A stretch of 64,000 bases of DNA from assembly GCF_002899675.1 (NCBI RefSeq), contig NZ_PKUU01000026.1, forward strand, positions 1-64,000, written 5' to 3'. Under the pieces are notes generated by a model. That model saw nothing but the letters and a program-made list of their open reading frames with translations. It searched no databases and had not been told where the DNA came from. A program made the position numbers and the translations under genes. This DNA comes from Clostridium sp. chh4-2 (GTDB taxonomy: Bacteria > Bacillota > Clostridia > Lachnospirales > Lachnospiraceae). Shown here in pieces: positions 36,323 through 44,780 of this stretch (position 1 is the first letter of the stretch; each line of letters starts with the position of its first letter).

Positions 36323-36350
36323 ACAAAGAATACAAGGAAAGGCGGTCATT

Positions 36351-37376
36351 ATGAAAGCTGTTTATATTAACGCACCCGGCGAAGTGGAGATAAAAGACAT
36401 AGAGATGCCGGTGAGAAAAGAGGGAGAAGCACTTTTAAAGGTCCTGTACGGAGGAATCTGCGGAAGCGATTTAGGATCTTATAAAGGAACCTTCGCATAT
36501 TTTGACTATCCAAGAATTCCGGGTCATGAGTTTTCTGCTGAGATCGTGGAGATCGGAGAGAACAGCCAGGGCTTAAAGCCGGGAATGGTTGTAACCTGCA
36601 ATCCTTATTTTAACTGCGGACACTGCTATTCCTGCAGCCATGGAATTGTCAATGCATGTATGGACAATCAGACCATGGGATGTCAGAGAGACGGAGCGTT
36701 CTGCGAATACATCACCATGCCGGTGGAACGCATTTATGATGGCAAAGGCCTGGACCCTAAGGTTTTGGCAGCCATTGAACCGTTCTGCATCAGCTATCAC
36801 GGAGTCAGCAGAGCAGAAGTGAAAGAAGGCGACCGGGTGCTGGTTGTAGGAGCCGGAACCATCGGAGTTCTGGCGGCGATTGCGGCAAAGGCAAAGGGCG
36901 CGGAAGTTTACATGTCGGATGTTGCCCAGGGTAAACTGGAGATGGCTCAGGCATTTGGCATCGACGGAATCATTCTTAATTCATCACCGGAAGCATTTGA
37001 CGCTGAAGTTGCTAAGATCACCGGGGGCAATGGTTTCGATGTTACCATTGAAGCGGTAGGCCTTCCTTCCACCTTCCAGAACTGCATTGATGCGGCCTGC
37101 TTCGGAGGAAGAATGGTGCTGATCGGAGTCGGCAAGAAGAACCTGGATTTCAACTTCACATTAATTCAGAAGAAGGAACTGAACGTATACGGTTCCAGAA
37201 ATGCATTAAAGAAAGACTTTATCGAACTGATCGACCTCGTAAAGGCAGGAAAAGCGCCTCTTGAGAAGATCATCACCAACACATATAAATTTGACGATGT
37301 TGCGGATGCATTTAAGGATTTTGCAAATAATCCTGGAGATATGCTGAAAGTCTGCATAGATTTCAGCGAAATTTAA
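36351..37376 (+). CDS. Zinc-dependent alcohol dehydrogenase, probably L-galactonate or L-gulonate 5-dehydrogenase
   Basis: 341 residues of the medium-chain dehydrogenase family. Catalytic zinc ligands are visible in GGICGSD and PGHEFS; the structural zinc cysteines in CNPYFNCGHCYSCSHG plus a further Cys; NAD-binding GAGTIGV lies near residue 170. Downstream uxaB and uxaA would turn D-tagaturonate into 2-keto-3-deoxygluconate. A dehydrogenase feeding that route would be an LgoD-like L-galactonate oxidoreductase. That role is inferred from neighbours; sorbitol-type activity or L-gulonate (to fructuronate) cannot be excluded. Ribosome site AAAGG; promoter at 36282. Confidence 0.82.
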   Translation: MKAVYINAPGEVEIKDIEMPVRKEGEALLKVLYGGICGSDLGSYKGTFAYFDYPRIPGHEFSAEIVEIGENSQGLKPGMVVTCNPYFNCGHCYSCSHGIVNACMDNQTMGCQRDGAFCEYITMPVERIYDGKGLDPKVLAAIEPFCISYHGVSRAEVKEGDRVLVVGAGTIGVLAAIAAKAKGAEVYMSDVAQGKLEMAQAFGIDGIILNSSPEAFDAEVAKITGGNGFDVTIEAVGLPSTFQNCIDAACFGGRMVLIGVGKKNLDFNFTLIQKKELNVYGSRNALKKDFIELIDLVKAGKAPLEKIITNTYKFDDVADAFKDFANNPGDMLKVCIDFSEI

Positions 37377-37385
37377 AAACATAAA

Positions 37386-37432
37386 CGTAACTGTTCAGAG
37401 GGCAGATCATGCAAGAAGTTGCCCTCTTGAAT
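37386..37432. repeat. GTTACTGTTC-family repeat, copy c
   Basis: GTAACTGTTCA followed by GAGGGCA, CATGCAAGAAG and TGCCCTCTTGAAT. The arms GAGGGCA/TGCCCTC pair. Copy d at 43991 shares the central CATGCAAGAAG and the order of parts. It lies between the dehydrogenase and uxaB genes. Confidence 0.6.
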
Positions 37433-37485
37433 AAATTGCATATAAACAATATCAAGTGCCGAAAACGGCGGAATGGAGATTAATA

Positions 37486-38814
37486 ATGAAAGAAACAGTA
37501 ATTCAGTTTGGCGAAGGCGGATTTTTACGCGGATTTGTAGATTATTTCTTTAAAAAATTAAAAGACAAAGATTTATTTGACGGTTCCGTAGTGATCGTTC
37601 AGCCAATCGAAAAAGGCATGTGTGAGATGCTGGAAAAGCAGAACTGCGAATACAACCTGTTTTTAAGAGGAATTGACAACGGAGAAGTGATCGACGAGCA
37701 TACACATATCGACGTAATTTCCAGATGTGTGAACCCATACAGCGATTTTGACAGCTATATGAAGCTGGCTGAGAACCCGGATTTCCGTTTCATCGTTTCC
37801 AACACAACAGAAGCAGGAATCGAATTCGTTCCAACCAACAAATTCGAAGACGCTCCGGCGAAATCATTCCCCGGAAAACTGACACAGCTGTTATACAAGA
37901 GATATAAACTGGGCTTAAAAGGCTTTATCGTACTTTCCTGTGAATTAATCGACCACAACGGGGAAGAATTAGAAAAATGCTGTTTACAGTATGCTGATTT
38001 ATGGAATTTAGGCGAAGACTTTAAGACATGGCTGAAATCTGAAAATGATTTCTGCTCCACATTGGTTGACCGTATCGTTACTGGCTTCCCAAGAGACGAG
38101 CATGAAGCTCTCTGCGAGAGAATCGGTGAGCAGGACAATATGATGGATACTGCTGAGATCTTCCACCTTTGGGTAATCCAGGGAGATCACGAAGACGAGC
38201 TTCCTCTTCAGAAAGCAGGCTTTAATGTGATCTGGACCGATAATGTGGACCCATATAAGAAGAGAAAAGTGAGAATCTTAAACGGCGCTCACACATCCAT
38301 GGTTTTAGGCGCTCATCTCTATGGCTTAGAGACCGTAGGCGAATGCCTGAAGGACGAAAAAGTGTCCGCTCTTCTTAAAAAATGCATTTTTGAAGAGATC
38401 ATCCCAACTATCGGGGATACGGAAGATAACCGTAAATTCGGCGCAGCCGTGTTAGAGCGTTTCTCTAACCCATTTATCAAACATATGCTGCTTTCCATCG
38501 CTCTGAACTCTGTTTCCAAGTTCAAAGCCAGAGTGCTTCCTACAATTTTAGAGTACAAAGAGCAGTACGGAACATACCCACAGGCTCTTACCTTCTCACT
38601 GGCAGCTCTGATCGCATTCTACAGAACCGATGCTGCAAATGACGGAGAAGATATCATGGAATTCATGAAGACAGCTTCTGTTGCCGACATTCTGGCAAAA
38701 GAAGAATATTGGGGAGAGGATTTAAGCGCCCTTCTTCCGGATGTTCAGAAATGGTATGACTGCATTACAACAGAAGGTATGTCCAAAGCATACGACGCTA
38801 TTTTAGCAGTTTAA
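37486..38814 (+). CDS. uxaB: Tagaturonate reductase (altronate oxidoreductase)
   Basis: 442 residues from the ATG at 37486 with TGGAGAT upstream. It is a long-chain mannitol-dehydrogenase-fold enzyme: N-terminal FGEGGFLRGFVDYFF is the NAD-binding segment, and KKRKVRILNGAHTSMVLGAHLYG carries the conserved Lys and His of the active site. This pattern with the RILNGAHT segment is typical of UxaB rather than UxuB (fructuronate reductase). It reduces D-tagaturonate to D-altronate with NADH in the cytoplasm. It lies between the zinc dehydrogenase and uxaA. UxaC, the isomerase needed for galacturonate, is absent from the window. Confidence 0.9.
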   Translation: MKETVIQFGEGGFLRGFVDYFFKKLKDKDLFDGSVVIVQPIEKGMCEMLEKQNCEYNLFLRGIDNGEVIDEHTHIDVISRCVNPYSDFDSYMKLAENPDFRFIVSNTTEAGIEFVPTNKFEDAPAKSFPGKLTQLLYKRYKLGLKGFIVLSCELIDHNGEELEKCCLQYADLWNLGEDFKTWLKSENDFCSTLVDRIVTGFPRDEHEALCERIGEQDNMMDTAEIFHLWVIQGDHEDELPLQKAGFNVIWTDNVDPYKKRKVRILNGAHTSMVLGAHLYGLETVGECLKDEKVSALLKKCIFEEIIPTIGDTEDNRKFGAAVLERFSNPFIKHMLLSIALNSVSKFKARVLPTILEYKEQYGTYPQALTFSLAALIAFYRTDAANDGEDIMEFMKTASVADILAKEEYWGEDLSALLPDVQKWYDCITTEGMSKAYDAILAV

Positions 38815-38832
38815 TCATTCGATGATAAAGGG

Positions 38833-38856
38833 AAAGGCCGCACTGCGGCCTTTTCA
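38833..38856 (+). terminator. Intrinsic terminator between uxaB and uxaA
   Basis: AAAGGCCG, CACTG loop, CGGCCTTTT. It lies after uxaB, so uxaA may be partly independent; TACTGAACCGTTAC at 38875-38889 resembles one end of the GTTACTGTTC repeat family. Confidence 0.75.
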
Positions 38857-38938
38857 TTTTTAAACCCGCCGGGGTACTGAACCGTTACGGCAGATTGAAA
38901 GCCGTCAGGCCGGTAATCCGGAGAAATGAGAGGAAATT

Positions 38939-40423
38939 ATGCAGGATTTTATTAAGATCAATAAAGAAGATAAGGTGGCGGTGGCCTTAAAACCGCTGGA
39001 AAAAGGAAGCTGTCTGAATGTGGACGGGCAGAAGATAACCCTGTTGGAGGACATTCCACAGGGACATAAATTCGCCCTCTGCGATATGAAAGCAGGAGAG
39101 CCGGTAATCAAATACGGTGCCTGCATCGGAAATGCCAAGGAAGACATCGCCGCAGGCGCATGGATTCATGTTCACAATATTAAAACATCTCTCGGAGATG
39201 TGCTGGATTATGAATATAAACCGGTAAAATTCGGTGAGATGAGCGGTAAGCCGGCCACATTTAAAGGATATAAAAGACCGGATGGAACGGTTGGAGTGCG
39301 CAATGAGCTGTGGATTCTTCCCACAGTAGGCTGTGTAAATTCCGTGGCGAAAGCTATCGAACAGGAAGCCAAGAAGAGATTTCCAATTGGAAATGTGGAA
39401 GACATCGTGGCATTTGCCCATCCTTACGGATGTTCCCAGATGGGAGATGACCAGGAAAACACCAGAAAAGTATTTGCAGACATCATTCACCATCCCAATG
39501 CAGGCGGCGTGCTGGTGCTGGGACTTGGCTGCGAAAACTGCAACATTCCAGTTCTTATGGATTATGTCGGAGAATACGATGAAAACCGTGTTAAATTCCT
39601 GCAGTGCCAGGATTTCGAAGACGAGGTGGAAGAAGCGCTTAAAGTGTTGGAAGAACTCTATAATCAGGCAAACCAGTGCGAAAGAGAGGACTGCGACGCG
39701 TCCCAGCTCATTATCGGCATGAAATGCGGCGGTTCCGACGGTTTATCGGGAATTACCGCAAACCCTGTGGTAGGAGCGTTTTCCGATCTTCTGATCTCCA
39801 GAGGGGGAACCACAATCCTGACCGAAGTTCCGGAGATGTTCGGCGCGGAAACTATATTGATGAACCGCTGTAAAAACCAGGAAATTTTTGAGAAGACGGT
39901 TCACCTGATCAACGATTTCAAAAATTATTTCACCAGCCATAACCAGACAATTTATGAAAATCCTTCTCCCGGCAATAAAAAAGGAGGTATTTCCACACTG
40001 GAAGACAAGTCTTTAGGCTGCACCCAGAAGTCCGGTTCCGCCCCTGTAGTCGGCGTGCTGGAATATGCGGAACGTGTAAAAGAAAAAGGGTTAAACCTGC
40101 TTTCCGCTCCTGGAAATGATCTTGTAGCAGCCACAGGACTGGCGGTTTCAGGCGCCCAGATCGTGCTTTTCACCACCGGAAGAGGAACCCCGTTCGCTTC
40201 TCTGGTGCCAACCGTAAAGATCTCATCCAATTCAAAACTGTCAAAATTCAAGGCGGACTGGATTGATTTTAACGCCGGTGAGATGGTGGAAACCAAGACA
40301 AAAGAGGAGTTGGCCGAGGAGCTGTTTGACTATGTGATTAAAGTTGCATCCGGAGAAAAGGTGAAGTCGGAAGTGGCGGGATATCACGATATCGCTATCT
40401 TTAAGCAGGGCGTGACTTTATAA
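38939..40423 (+). CDS. uxaA: Altronate dehydratase
   Basis: 494 residues. The N-terminal ~100 residues are the SAF-type domain; the large C-terminal part has conserved cysteines in AHPYGCSQMGDD, LGLGCENCNIP and KCGGSDGLSGITANP typical of UxaA/GarD enzymes that bind Fe2+. It converts D-altronate to 2-keto-3-deoxy-D-gluconate. AGGAAAT precedes the ATG. A single polypeptide carries both the N- and C-terminal UxaA domains (in some bacteria they are split). Closing gene of the GntR-controlled sugar-acid cluster, ended by a terminator at 40456. Confidence 0.92.
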   Translation: MQDFIKINKEDKVAVALKPLEKGSCLNVDGQKITLLEDIPQGHKFALCDMKAGEPVIKYGACIGNAKEDIAAGAWIHVHNIKTSLGDVLDYEYKPVKFGEMSGKPATFKGYKRPDGTVGVRNELWILPTVGCVNSVAKAIEQEAKKRFPIGNVEDIVAFAHPYGCSQMGDDQENTRKVFADIIHHPNAGGVLVLGLGCENCNIPVLMDYVGEYDENRVKFLQCQDFEDEVEEALKVLEELYNQANQCEREDCDASQLIIGMKCGGSDGLSGITANPVVGAFSDLLISRGGTTILTEVPEMFGAETILMNRCKNQEIFEKTVHLINDFKNYFTSHNQTIYENPSPGNKKGGISTLEDKSLGCTQKSGSAPVVGVLEYAERVKEKGLNLLSAPGNDLVAATGLAVSGAQIVLFTTGRGTPFASLVPTVKISSNSKLSKFKADWIDFNAGEMVETKTKEELAEELFDYVIKVASGEKVKSEVAGYHDIAIFKQGVTL

Positions 40424-40455
40424 AAGAGATTAACAAGAGAATATTTTGTTCATGT

Positions 40456-40498
40456 ACCAGCCAATTATCCGGTTTGTGAGGATAATTGGCTGGTTTTG
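40456..40498. terminator. Intrinsic terminator after uxaA (bidirectional)
   Basis: ACCAGCCAATTATCC pairs exactly with GGATAATTGGCTGGT and is followed by TTTT; it also faces the convergent lipoprotein gene. Confidence 0.88.
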
Positions 40499-40523
40499 CT
40501 GGCTTATTTTCCGGTTAGGCTTC

Positions 40524-41048
40524 TTATTCCGTAGTAATGCTGGTGATCGCCATCCTGCCGTTGATTTCATTGATGAAGAACACCTGATCTTTGCCTAAAG
40601 AGGCTCCTGCGCCGAAGATTTCCAGGGAAGAGGGGTCTGCATCTGCAATGGATTTCAACAGTCCGTCGGAAAAGAATTTATCTCCGTCCAGTTTTAAAAA
40701 CGCGTCTTTGTCTGCAATCTCTTCTCCGTTCAGGTACAAAGGATAATCACAAAGGGCTGCTAAAGAGTTCAGATCCTTTTTTGCCACCGTATCCTGCACA
40801 GTTTCGGCAAATTCCTGGAGTTTGGAAGCATCCATGTTTTCGTTATGGGTTTCTGATTCGTCCGATGGGGAAACCGCGCTTTCTGTTTGAAGTTCCGTTT
40901 CCTGCGAAGCAACTGTAGTCTCTGCAGCAGACGAGGCAGACGAGGCGGCCGGGGCAGATGTGTTTGCAGCTGTTTTTGGGGCACAGCCGGCTGCCAGAAT
41001 TGAGATGGTAAATGCCATAGCGGTGAGTAATACAATTTGTTTTTTCAT
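40524..41048 (-). CDS. Putative lipoprotein of unknown function
   Basis: 174 residues from the ATG at 41046-41048, which has GGAGGATTTTAATT upstream; a longer frame without ribosome site is rejected. Signal peptide and lipobox LAAGC with Cys22 are clear. An Ala/Ser/Thr/Glu-rich low-complexity linker follows (about 25-70). The C-terminal ~100 residues (MDASKLQEFAETVQDTVAKKDLNSLAALCDYPLYL) resemble small NTF2-like or DUF-type exported domains found in Clostridia; no function can be given. Exposed on the outer membrane-facing surface by lipid anchor. Confidence 0.75.
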   Translation of the reverse strand: MKKQIVLLTAMAFTISILAAGCAPKTAANTSAPAASSASSAAETTVASQETELQTESAVSPSDESETHNENMDASKLQEFAETVQDTVAKKDLNSLAALCDYPLYLNGEEIADKDAFLKLDGDKFFSDGLLKSIADADPSSLEIFGAGASLGKDQVFFINEINGRMAITSITTE

Positions 41049-41169
41049 AATTAAAATCCTCCATTTTTTTCGTTGTACCTCTATTAGGCGCAGCAGGAGG
41101 AGAAAAAGTTTCATGATTTTAAGAAAAATTATAGTGATAATCCTCGATTTTTATTTTACGGAAAAGAAA

Positions 41170-41204
41170 ATGTGCAGACAACATATCAAAGCTTGTCTGC
41201 ACAT
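41170..41204. terminator. Terminator hairpin downstream of the carboxypeptidase gene
   Basis: ATGTGCAGACAA pairs with TTGTCTGCACAT. On the minus strand it is followed by TTTTCTTTTC; on the plus strand a T run begins seven bases later. Confidence 0.75.
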
Positions 41205-41259
41205 CCATATCTTTTTTTTTCAACATGTTCCTGAATGATGTAAAATCCTCCATCACAAA

Positions 41260-42597
41260 TCAGTGAATCCAAACTCCCCGTTCATCCAGCTGGTATCCGT
41301 CCGGCGTCGTGGTATTTTTCAGCATAATTCCGTCGGCTCCCAGATAGAACCAGAGATCGCCGTCCTGCTGCCAGGTATTGCAGGCCATGGCGCCGCTGGG
41401 TTTGAAATAGTACCAGGCGCCGTTATTGTACTGGCGCCATCCGGTAGCCATGTATTGATTGGAATCAAACCAGTATGTAACATTTTCAATCGTCTGCCAC
41501 TCGTTAGCGGCCTTGGTGCCGTCGGCTTTGATATAATACCATCCCGTCTGATCCTGCTGCCATCCGGTGTTCGTCTGGGCAGTCTGCCCGGGAGCGGACG
41601 GGGTGGAATCCAAATCCTGTCCGGGGCCGTTGGTAAGGCTGGTATTGGAAGAGCCGGCGCTGGAAGAACCGCTTCCGGGTGCGTCGGTGCCGGTAATTCC
41701 CGGTGCGGTAACTCCCGGTTCTGCAGCCTGAGGCTGCTGGGAGGAAGCTGTCTTCACCTTTGCAAATCCATAATCCAAAAGAGCTTTCGTATCCGCATAG
41801 TGGGTGGACTTGCTCTTCATGATAACAACGATCAGCCGGACGCCGTCCTGTTCCACGCAGGTAACCAAAGTATTGCCTGCAAGAGAGGTGTAGCCGGTTT
41901 TTCCCCCGATGATGCCGGGATAATATCTGGAATCACTGGTGTATACCATCTTATGTCCCATGGCGATGGTGCGCTCTCCGGCCAGCTTGGTCGCCGGAAA
42001 TTTATAGGTGGTGGTAGTTGTGATCTGGCAGATGGTGGGATTTTTAAAAGCTTCCCTGGCGATCAGAGCCATATCGTATGGTGTGGTGTAGTGGTTGGAA
42101 TTGTTGAGCCCGTGGGGATTGGCAAAATTGGTATTGGTACATCCTAAGGCTTTGGCTTTGTTATTCATCATATCAGCGAAATTACTGTTGCTTCCCGCGA
42201 TGTGTTCTGCCAGGCCATTTCCAATTTCGTTAGCGGATTTTAAGAGAAGGCCGTAAAGACAGTCCTTGACAGAGATCTTGTCCCCTTCCGTGATTTTCAA
42301 AGAAACGCTTCCCGCTTCTAAATTGGTGGTGGCGGTGGAGGAAAAAGACACGATATCGGTCAGGCTGCAGTTTTCCAATGTGAGAAGTGCGGTCATCAGC
42401 TTGGTGATGCTGGCCGGATAGTACTTGTTATAACCGTTTTTTTCAAACAACACTTCACCGGTGTTGGCGTTTAAGAGGACAGCGCCCTCAGAGGCAACCG
42501 TTGGAGCCGAAACAGCGGTTTCTTCTGCATGTACAACAGAACTGCCAATCAGCGTTAAACTCATACATATAATAAGAAAAGACTTCCATTTTTTCAT
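41260..42597 (-). CDS. D-alanyl-D-alanine carboxypeptidase with cell-wall-binding repeats
   Basis: 445 residues from the ATG at 42595-42597 (CAGGAG upstream); an ATG eight codons earlier is rejected. Signal peptide ends near VVHAEE. The peptidase S11 motifs are intact: SxxK at Ser63-Ile-Thr-Lys66 (PASITKLM), SAN in LLKSANEIGN and KTG in IGGKTGYTS. A Pro/Gly/Ser linker follows. The C terminus has at least three glucan/choline-binding-type repeats (GWQQDQTGWYYIKADG, WYYFKPSGAM, LWFYLGADGIM). It trims the terminal D-Ala of peptidoglycan stem peptides and is held to the wall by the repeats instead of the usual amphipathic anchor. Confidence 0.92.
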   Translation of the reverse strand: MKKWKSFLIICMSLTLIGSSVVHAEETAVSAPTVASEGAVLLNANTGEVLFEKNGYNKYYPASITKLMTALLTLENCSLTDIVSFSSTATTNLEAGSVSLKITEGDKISVKDCLYGLLLKSANEIGNGLAEHIAGSNSNFADMMNNKAKALGCTNTNFANPHGLNNSNHYTTPYDMALIAREAFKNPTICQITTTTTYKFPATKLAGERTIAMGHKMVYTSDSRYYPGIIGGKTGYTSLAGNTLVTCVEQDGVRLIVVIMKSKSTHYADTKALLDYGFAKVKTASSQQPQAAEPGVTAPGITGTDAPGSGSSSAGSSNTSLTNGPGQDLDSTPSAPGQTAQTNTGWQQDQTGWYYIKADGTKAANEWQTIENVTYWFDSNQYMATGWRQYNNGAWYYFKPSGAMACNTWQQDGDLWFYLGADGIMLKNTTTPDGYQLDERGVWIH

Positions 42598-42670
42598 TGG
42601 TTTGATCTCCTGTATTTTCAAAATTCTTACACGTTTCTTATTATATCATGAGATTATACGGTTTTGTAAT

Positions 42671-42952
42671 TCATTTCTTTACAGATTTCTTACATTCTTC
42701 AGGTTTGCCGGGGACTGGGACCGGCGCAGGCGGTTTCTTTTCTTCTGCGGGCGGATCAGGGAGATATTCCATAATGTCGCTTACCGTACAGTTCAGAATC
42801 CCGCATAACACATCAACGGTATGTGTTGATATGTACATATTCTTTTTCAAGCGGCTGACTTGTCCCGGGCTGATTCCATAATACCGGATTAACCGATATT
42901 GAGTGATGCGTTTTCGTTTCAATGTTTCCCATAAATTGTCGTAAACAATCAT
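42671..42952 (-). CDS. XRE-type helix-turn-helix protein
   Basis: 93 residues from the ATG at 42950-42952 with GGAGGCGAAATT upstream. The Cro/C1-like domain occupies residues 1-65 (LWETLKRKRITQYRLIRYYGISPGQVSRLKKN...TVDVLCGILNCTVSDIMEYLPD). A short Pro/Lys-rich tail follows. It is a small cytoplasmic DNA-binding protein, divergent from the DUF6062 gene. The dyad ATTATCCA (about 42986) with TGGATAAT (about 43014) in the shared upstream region may be its operator (inference). Confidence 0.82.
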   Translation of the reverse strand: MIVYDNLWETLKRKRITQYRLIRYYGISPGQVSRLKKNMYISTHTVDVLCGILNCTVSDIMEYLPDPPAEEKKPPAPVPVPGKPEECKKSVKK

Positions 42953-43099
42953 AATTTCGCCTCCTTTATGTTCATTAAACAAACATTATCCACAAATGTA
43001 TATTAACCATAAATGGATAATATTGGTAATTATATAAATATCAGGGCGAAATACTGATTGACTATTGGTGCAAAATATATGGCGTCTCACAACTTATGC

Positions 43100-43129
43100 T
43101 TGACTTAGCCTTCCGTTAACAGGTATGAT
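43100..43129 (+). promoter_or_regulatory. Promoter of the DUF6062 gene
   Basis: TTGACT (43100-43105), 18-base spacer, TATGAT (43124-43129), about 35 bases before the start codon. Confidence 0.65.
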
Positions 43130-43164
43130 GAAAAATATGAGCAATTACGTTGGGAGATAATGGG

Positions 43165-43920
43165 ATGAAAGAAAAATTATATACGATCGAATTAATGGAT
43201 GCAGTGAAATCAGGGGATGAATGTCCGTTTTGTTATCTGGAACGGAAGCTGGAGCAGGAGGCCATTGAATTTGTGCTCGGTTCCTCTTATATGGAAAGCG
43301 ATATCCGGGATATGACGGATAAACAGGGCTTTTGCAGGAAACATACGAAGATCATGTTCGATTACGGCAATTCCCTGGGAAATGCTTGGATTTTGAAAAG
43401 CAGAATGGAGTATTTGAGAAAGCAGCTGAAAAAGGAGATGGAGGGATTTACGCCGTCCAAACCGTCCTTTTTTGGAAAGATGAAAAAGTCGGATTCCTCC
43501 GGCAATGGAATCACCTCCTGGGTCAGGGGGCAGGAAAGCCACTGCTATGTGTGCGGACGGGTGAACGAGACGTACCGGCGCATGCTGGACACCTTTGTCT
43601 ATCTGGCAAAAAAGGATCATGAATTTTTAGATCTGATCAAGCAGTCCAAGGGCTTTTGCATTCACCATTTTGGAGATTTGATTGAGGTCTGTGAAGAGGG
43701 GCTGGGAGAAAAGGAGAAAGGGGAGTGGTTCCCTGTTCTCTTCGAACTGACGGAAAAGAACTTGGAACGTGTCCAGGGCGATATCAATTGGTTTATTGAG
43801 AAATACGATTACCGCAACCAGGATGCGGACTGGAAGGATTCCAAAGACGCGGTCCAGAGAACTATGCAGAAGATCGTGGGAGGCTATCCGGCCGATCCGG
43901 TATTTAAGAATCAAAAGTAG
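43165..43920 (+). CDS. Cysteine-motif protein, DUF6062-like
   Basis: 251 residues from the ATG at 43165, which follows TTGGGAGAT. Two similar halves each carry a CxxC and a GFC-x-x-H motif: ECPFCYLE and KQGFCRKHTK in the first, HCYVCGRV and KGFCIHHFG in the second. The Cys/His spacing suggests two zinc sites built from an internal duplication. The family is common in Clostridia and has no known function. Rubrerythrin follows 143 bases later behind a repeat, so the genes need not share a transcript. Confidence 0.72.
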   Translation: MKEKLYTIELMDAVKSGDECPFCYLERKLEQEAIEFVLGSSYMESDIRDMTDKQGFCRKHTKIMFDYGNSLGNAWILKSRMEYLRKQLKKEMEGFTPSKPSFFGKMKKSDSSGNGITSWVRGQESHCYVCGRVNETYRRMLDTFVYLAKKDHEFLDLIKQSKGFCIHHFGDLIEVCEEGLGEKEKGEWFPVLFELTEKNLERVQGDINWFIEKYDYRNQDADWKDSKDAVQRTMQKIVGGYPADPVFKNQK

Positions 43921-43990
43921 ATAAAGGATGCGGAAAATAAGAAAAACTGGTATAATTTTCAACATGGCGGAGATAGTATATAGAAAATCA

Positions 43991-44040
43991 TGTAACTGTT
44001 CATAGGCCATGCAAGAAGATGCCCCCTTTGAATCGTTACA
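43991..44040. repeat. GTTACTGTTC-family repeat, copy d
   Basis: TGTAACTGTTCA, then CATGCAAGAAGATGCCCC and TTTGAATCGTTACA. The outer TGTAAC and GTTACA pair. It is a sister of copy c at 37386 and lies 24 bases before the rubrerythrin start. Confidence 0.6.
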
Positions 44041-44063
44041 TAATCATAACAGGAGGATTTTCT

Positions 44064-44657
44064 ATGGCAGATTTAAGAAACAGCGAGACAGTGAAAAATT
44101 TGATGAGGGCGTTTGCCGGTGAGAGCCAGGCGAGAAACCGCTATACATTTGCTGCATCAGCGGCGAAAAAGGAAGGGCTTCCTGTCATCGAAGCCGTGTT
44201 CCAGTTTACGGCAGGCCAGGAAAAAGAGCATGCCGAGGTTTACTATAATTATCTGAAGGAACTGACCGGGGACACCATCCATATCGACGGCGGATATCCG
44301 GTGGATTTATTTGATAAAACCGTGGATCTATTGAAGGCTGCAAGGCATAACGAATATGAGGAATACGATCCGGTATACCGTACCTTTGGCGACATCGCAA
44401 AGGAGGAGGGATTTTCCCAGATTGCAAGCACTTTTTATATGATCGCCGAGATCGAGAAAACCCACGGGGACAGGTTTAACCTGTTTGCAGATCTGATGGA
44501 GCAGAACAAGCTGTTCGTATCGGATGTGTCAACCGGCTGGATGTGTTTAAACTGCGGTTATGTATATCAGGGAACCAGCGCGCCGGCTAAATGTCCGGTC
44601 TGTAGACACGAGCAGGGATATTTCATCCGCTTGGAACTGGCTCCATACGCAAAATAG
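44064..44657 (+). CDS. rbr: Rubrerythrin
   Basis: 197 residues from the ATG at 44064 with AGGAGGATTTTCT upstream; the longer frame runs through a repeat and is rejected. The N-terminal four-helix diiron domain has the E-x-x-x-R/E-x-x-H ligands in FAGESQARNRY, FQFTAGQEKEHAEVY and AEIEKTHGDRF. The C-terminal rubredoxin domain has CLNCGYVY and CPVCRHEQGYF. Rubrerythrin reduces hydrogen peroxide in anaerobes and is part of oxygen-stress defence. Likely monocistronic. A GC-rich inverted repeat (about 44690-44728) follows. Confidence 0.95.
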   Translation: MADLRNSETVKNLMRAFAGESQARNRYTFAASAAKKEGLPVIEAVFQFTAGQEKEHAEVYYNYLKELTGDTIHIDGGYPVDLFDKTVDLLKAARHNEYEEYDPVYRTFGDIAKEEGFSQIASTFYMIAEIEKTHGDRFNLFADLMEQNKLFVSDVSTGWMCLNCGYVYQGTSAPAKCPVCRHEQGYFIRLELAPYAK

Positions 44658-44780
44658 GCGGTAATAAGGAAACTGGAAGCCGGATTGCTTCATCCCCGCC
44701 TTGTGCCGGAGACGGCGCAGGCAGGGATGGAGGAAGACGGCTGATTTTAATTGATTATAGAAAAGAAAGGAATTGACAGC

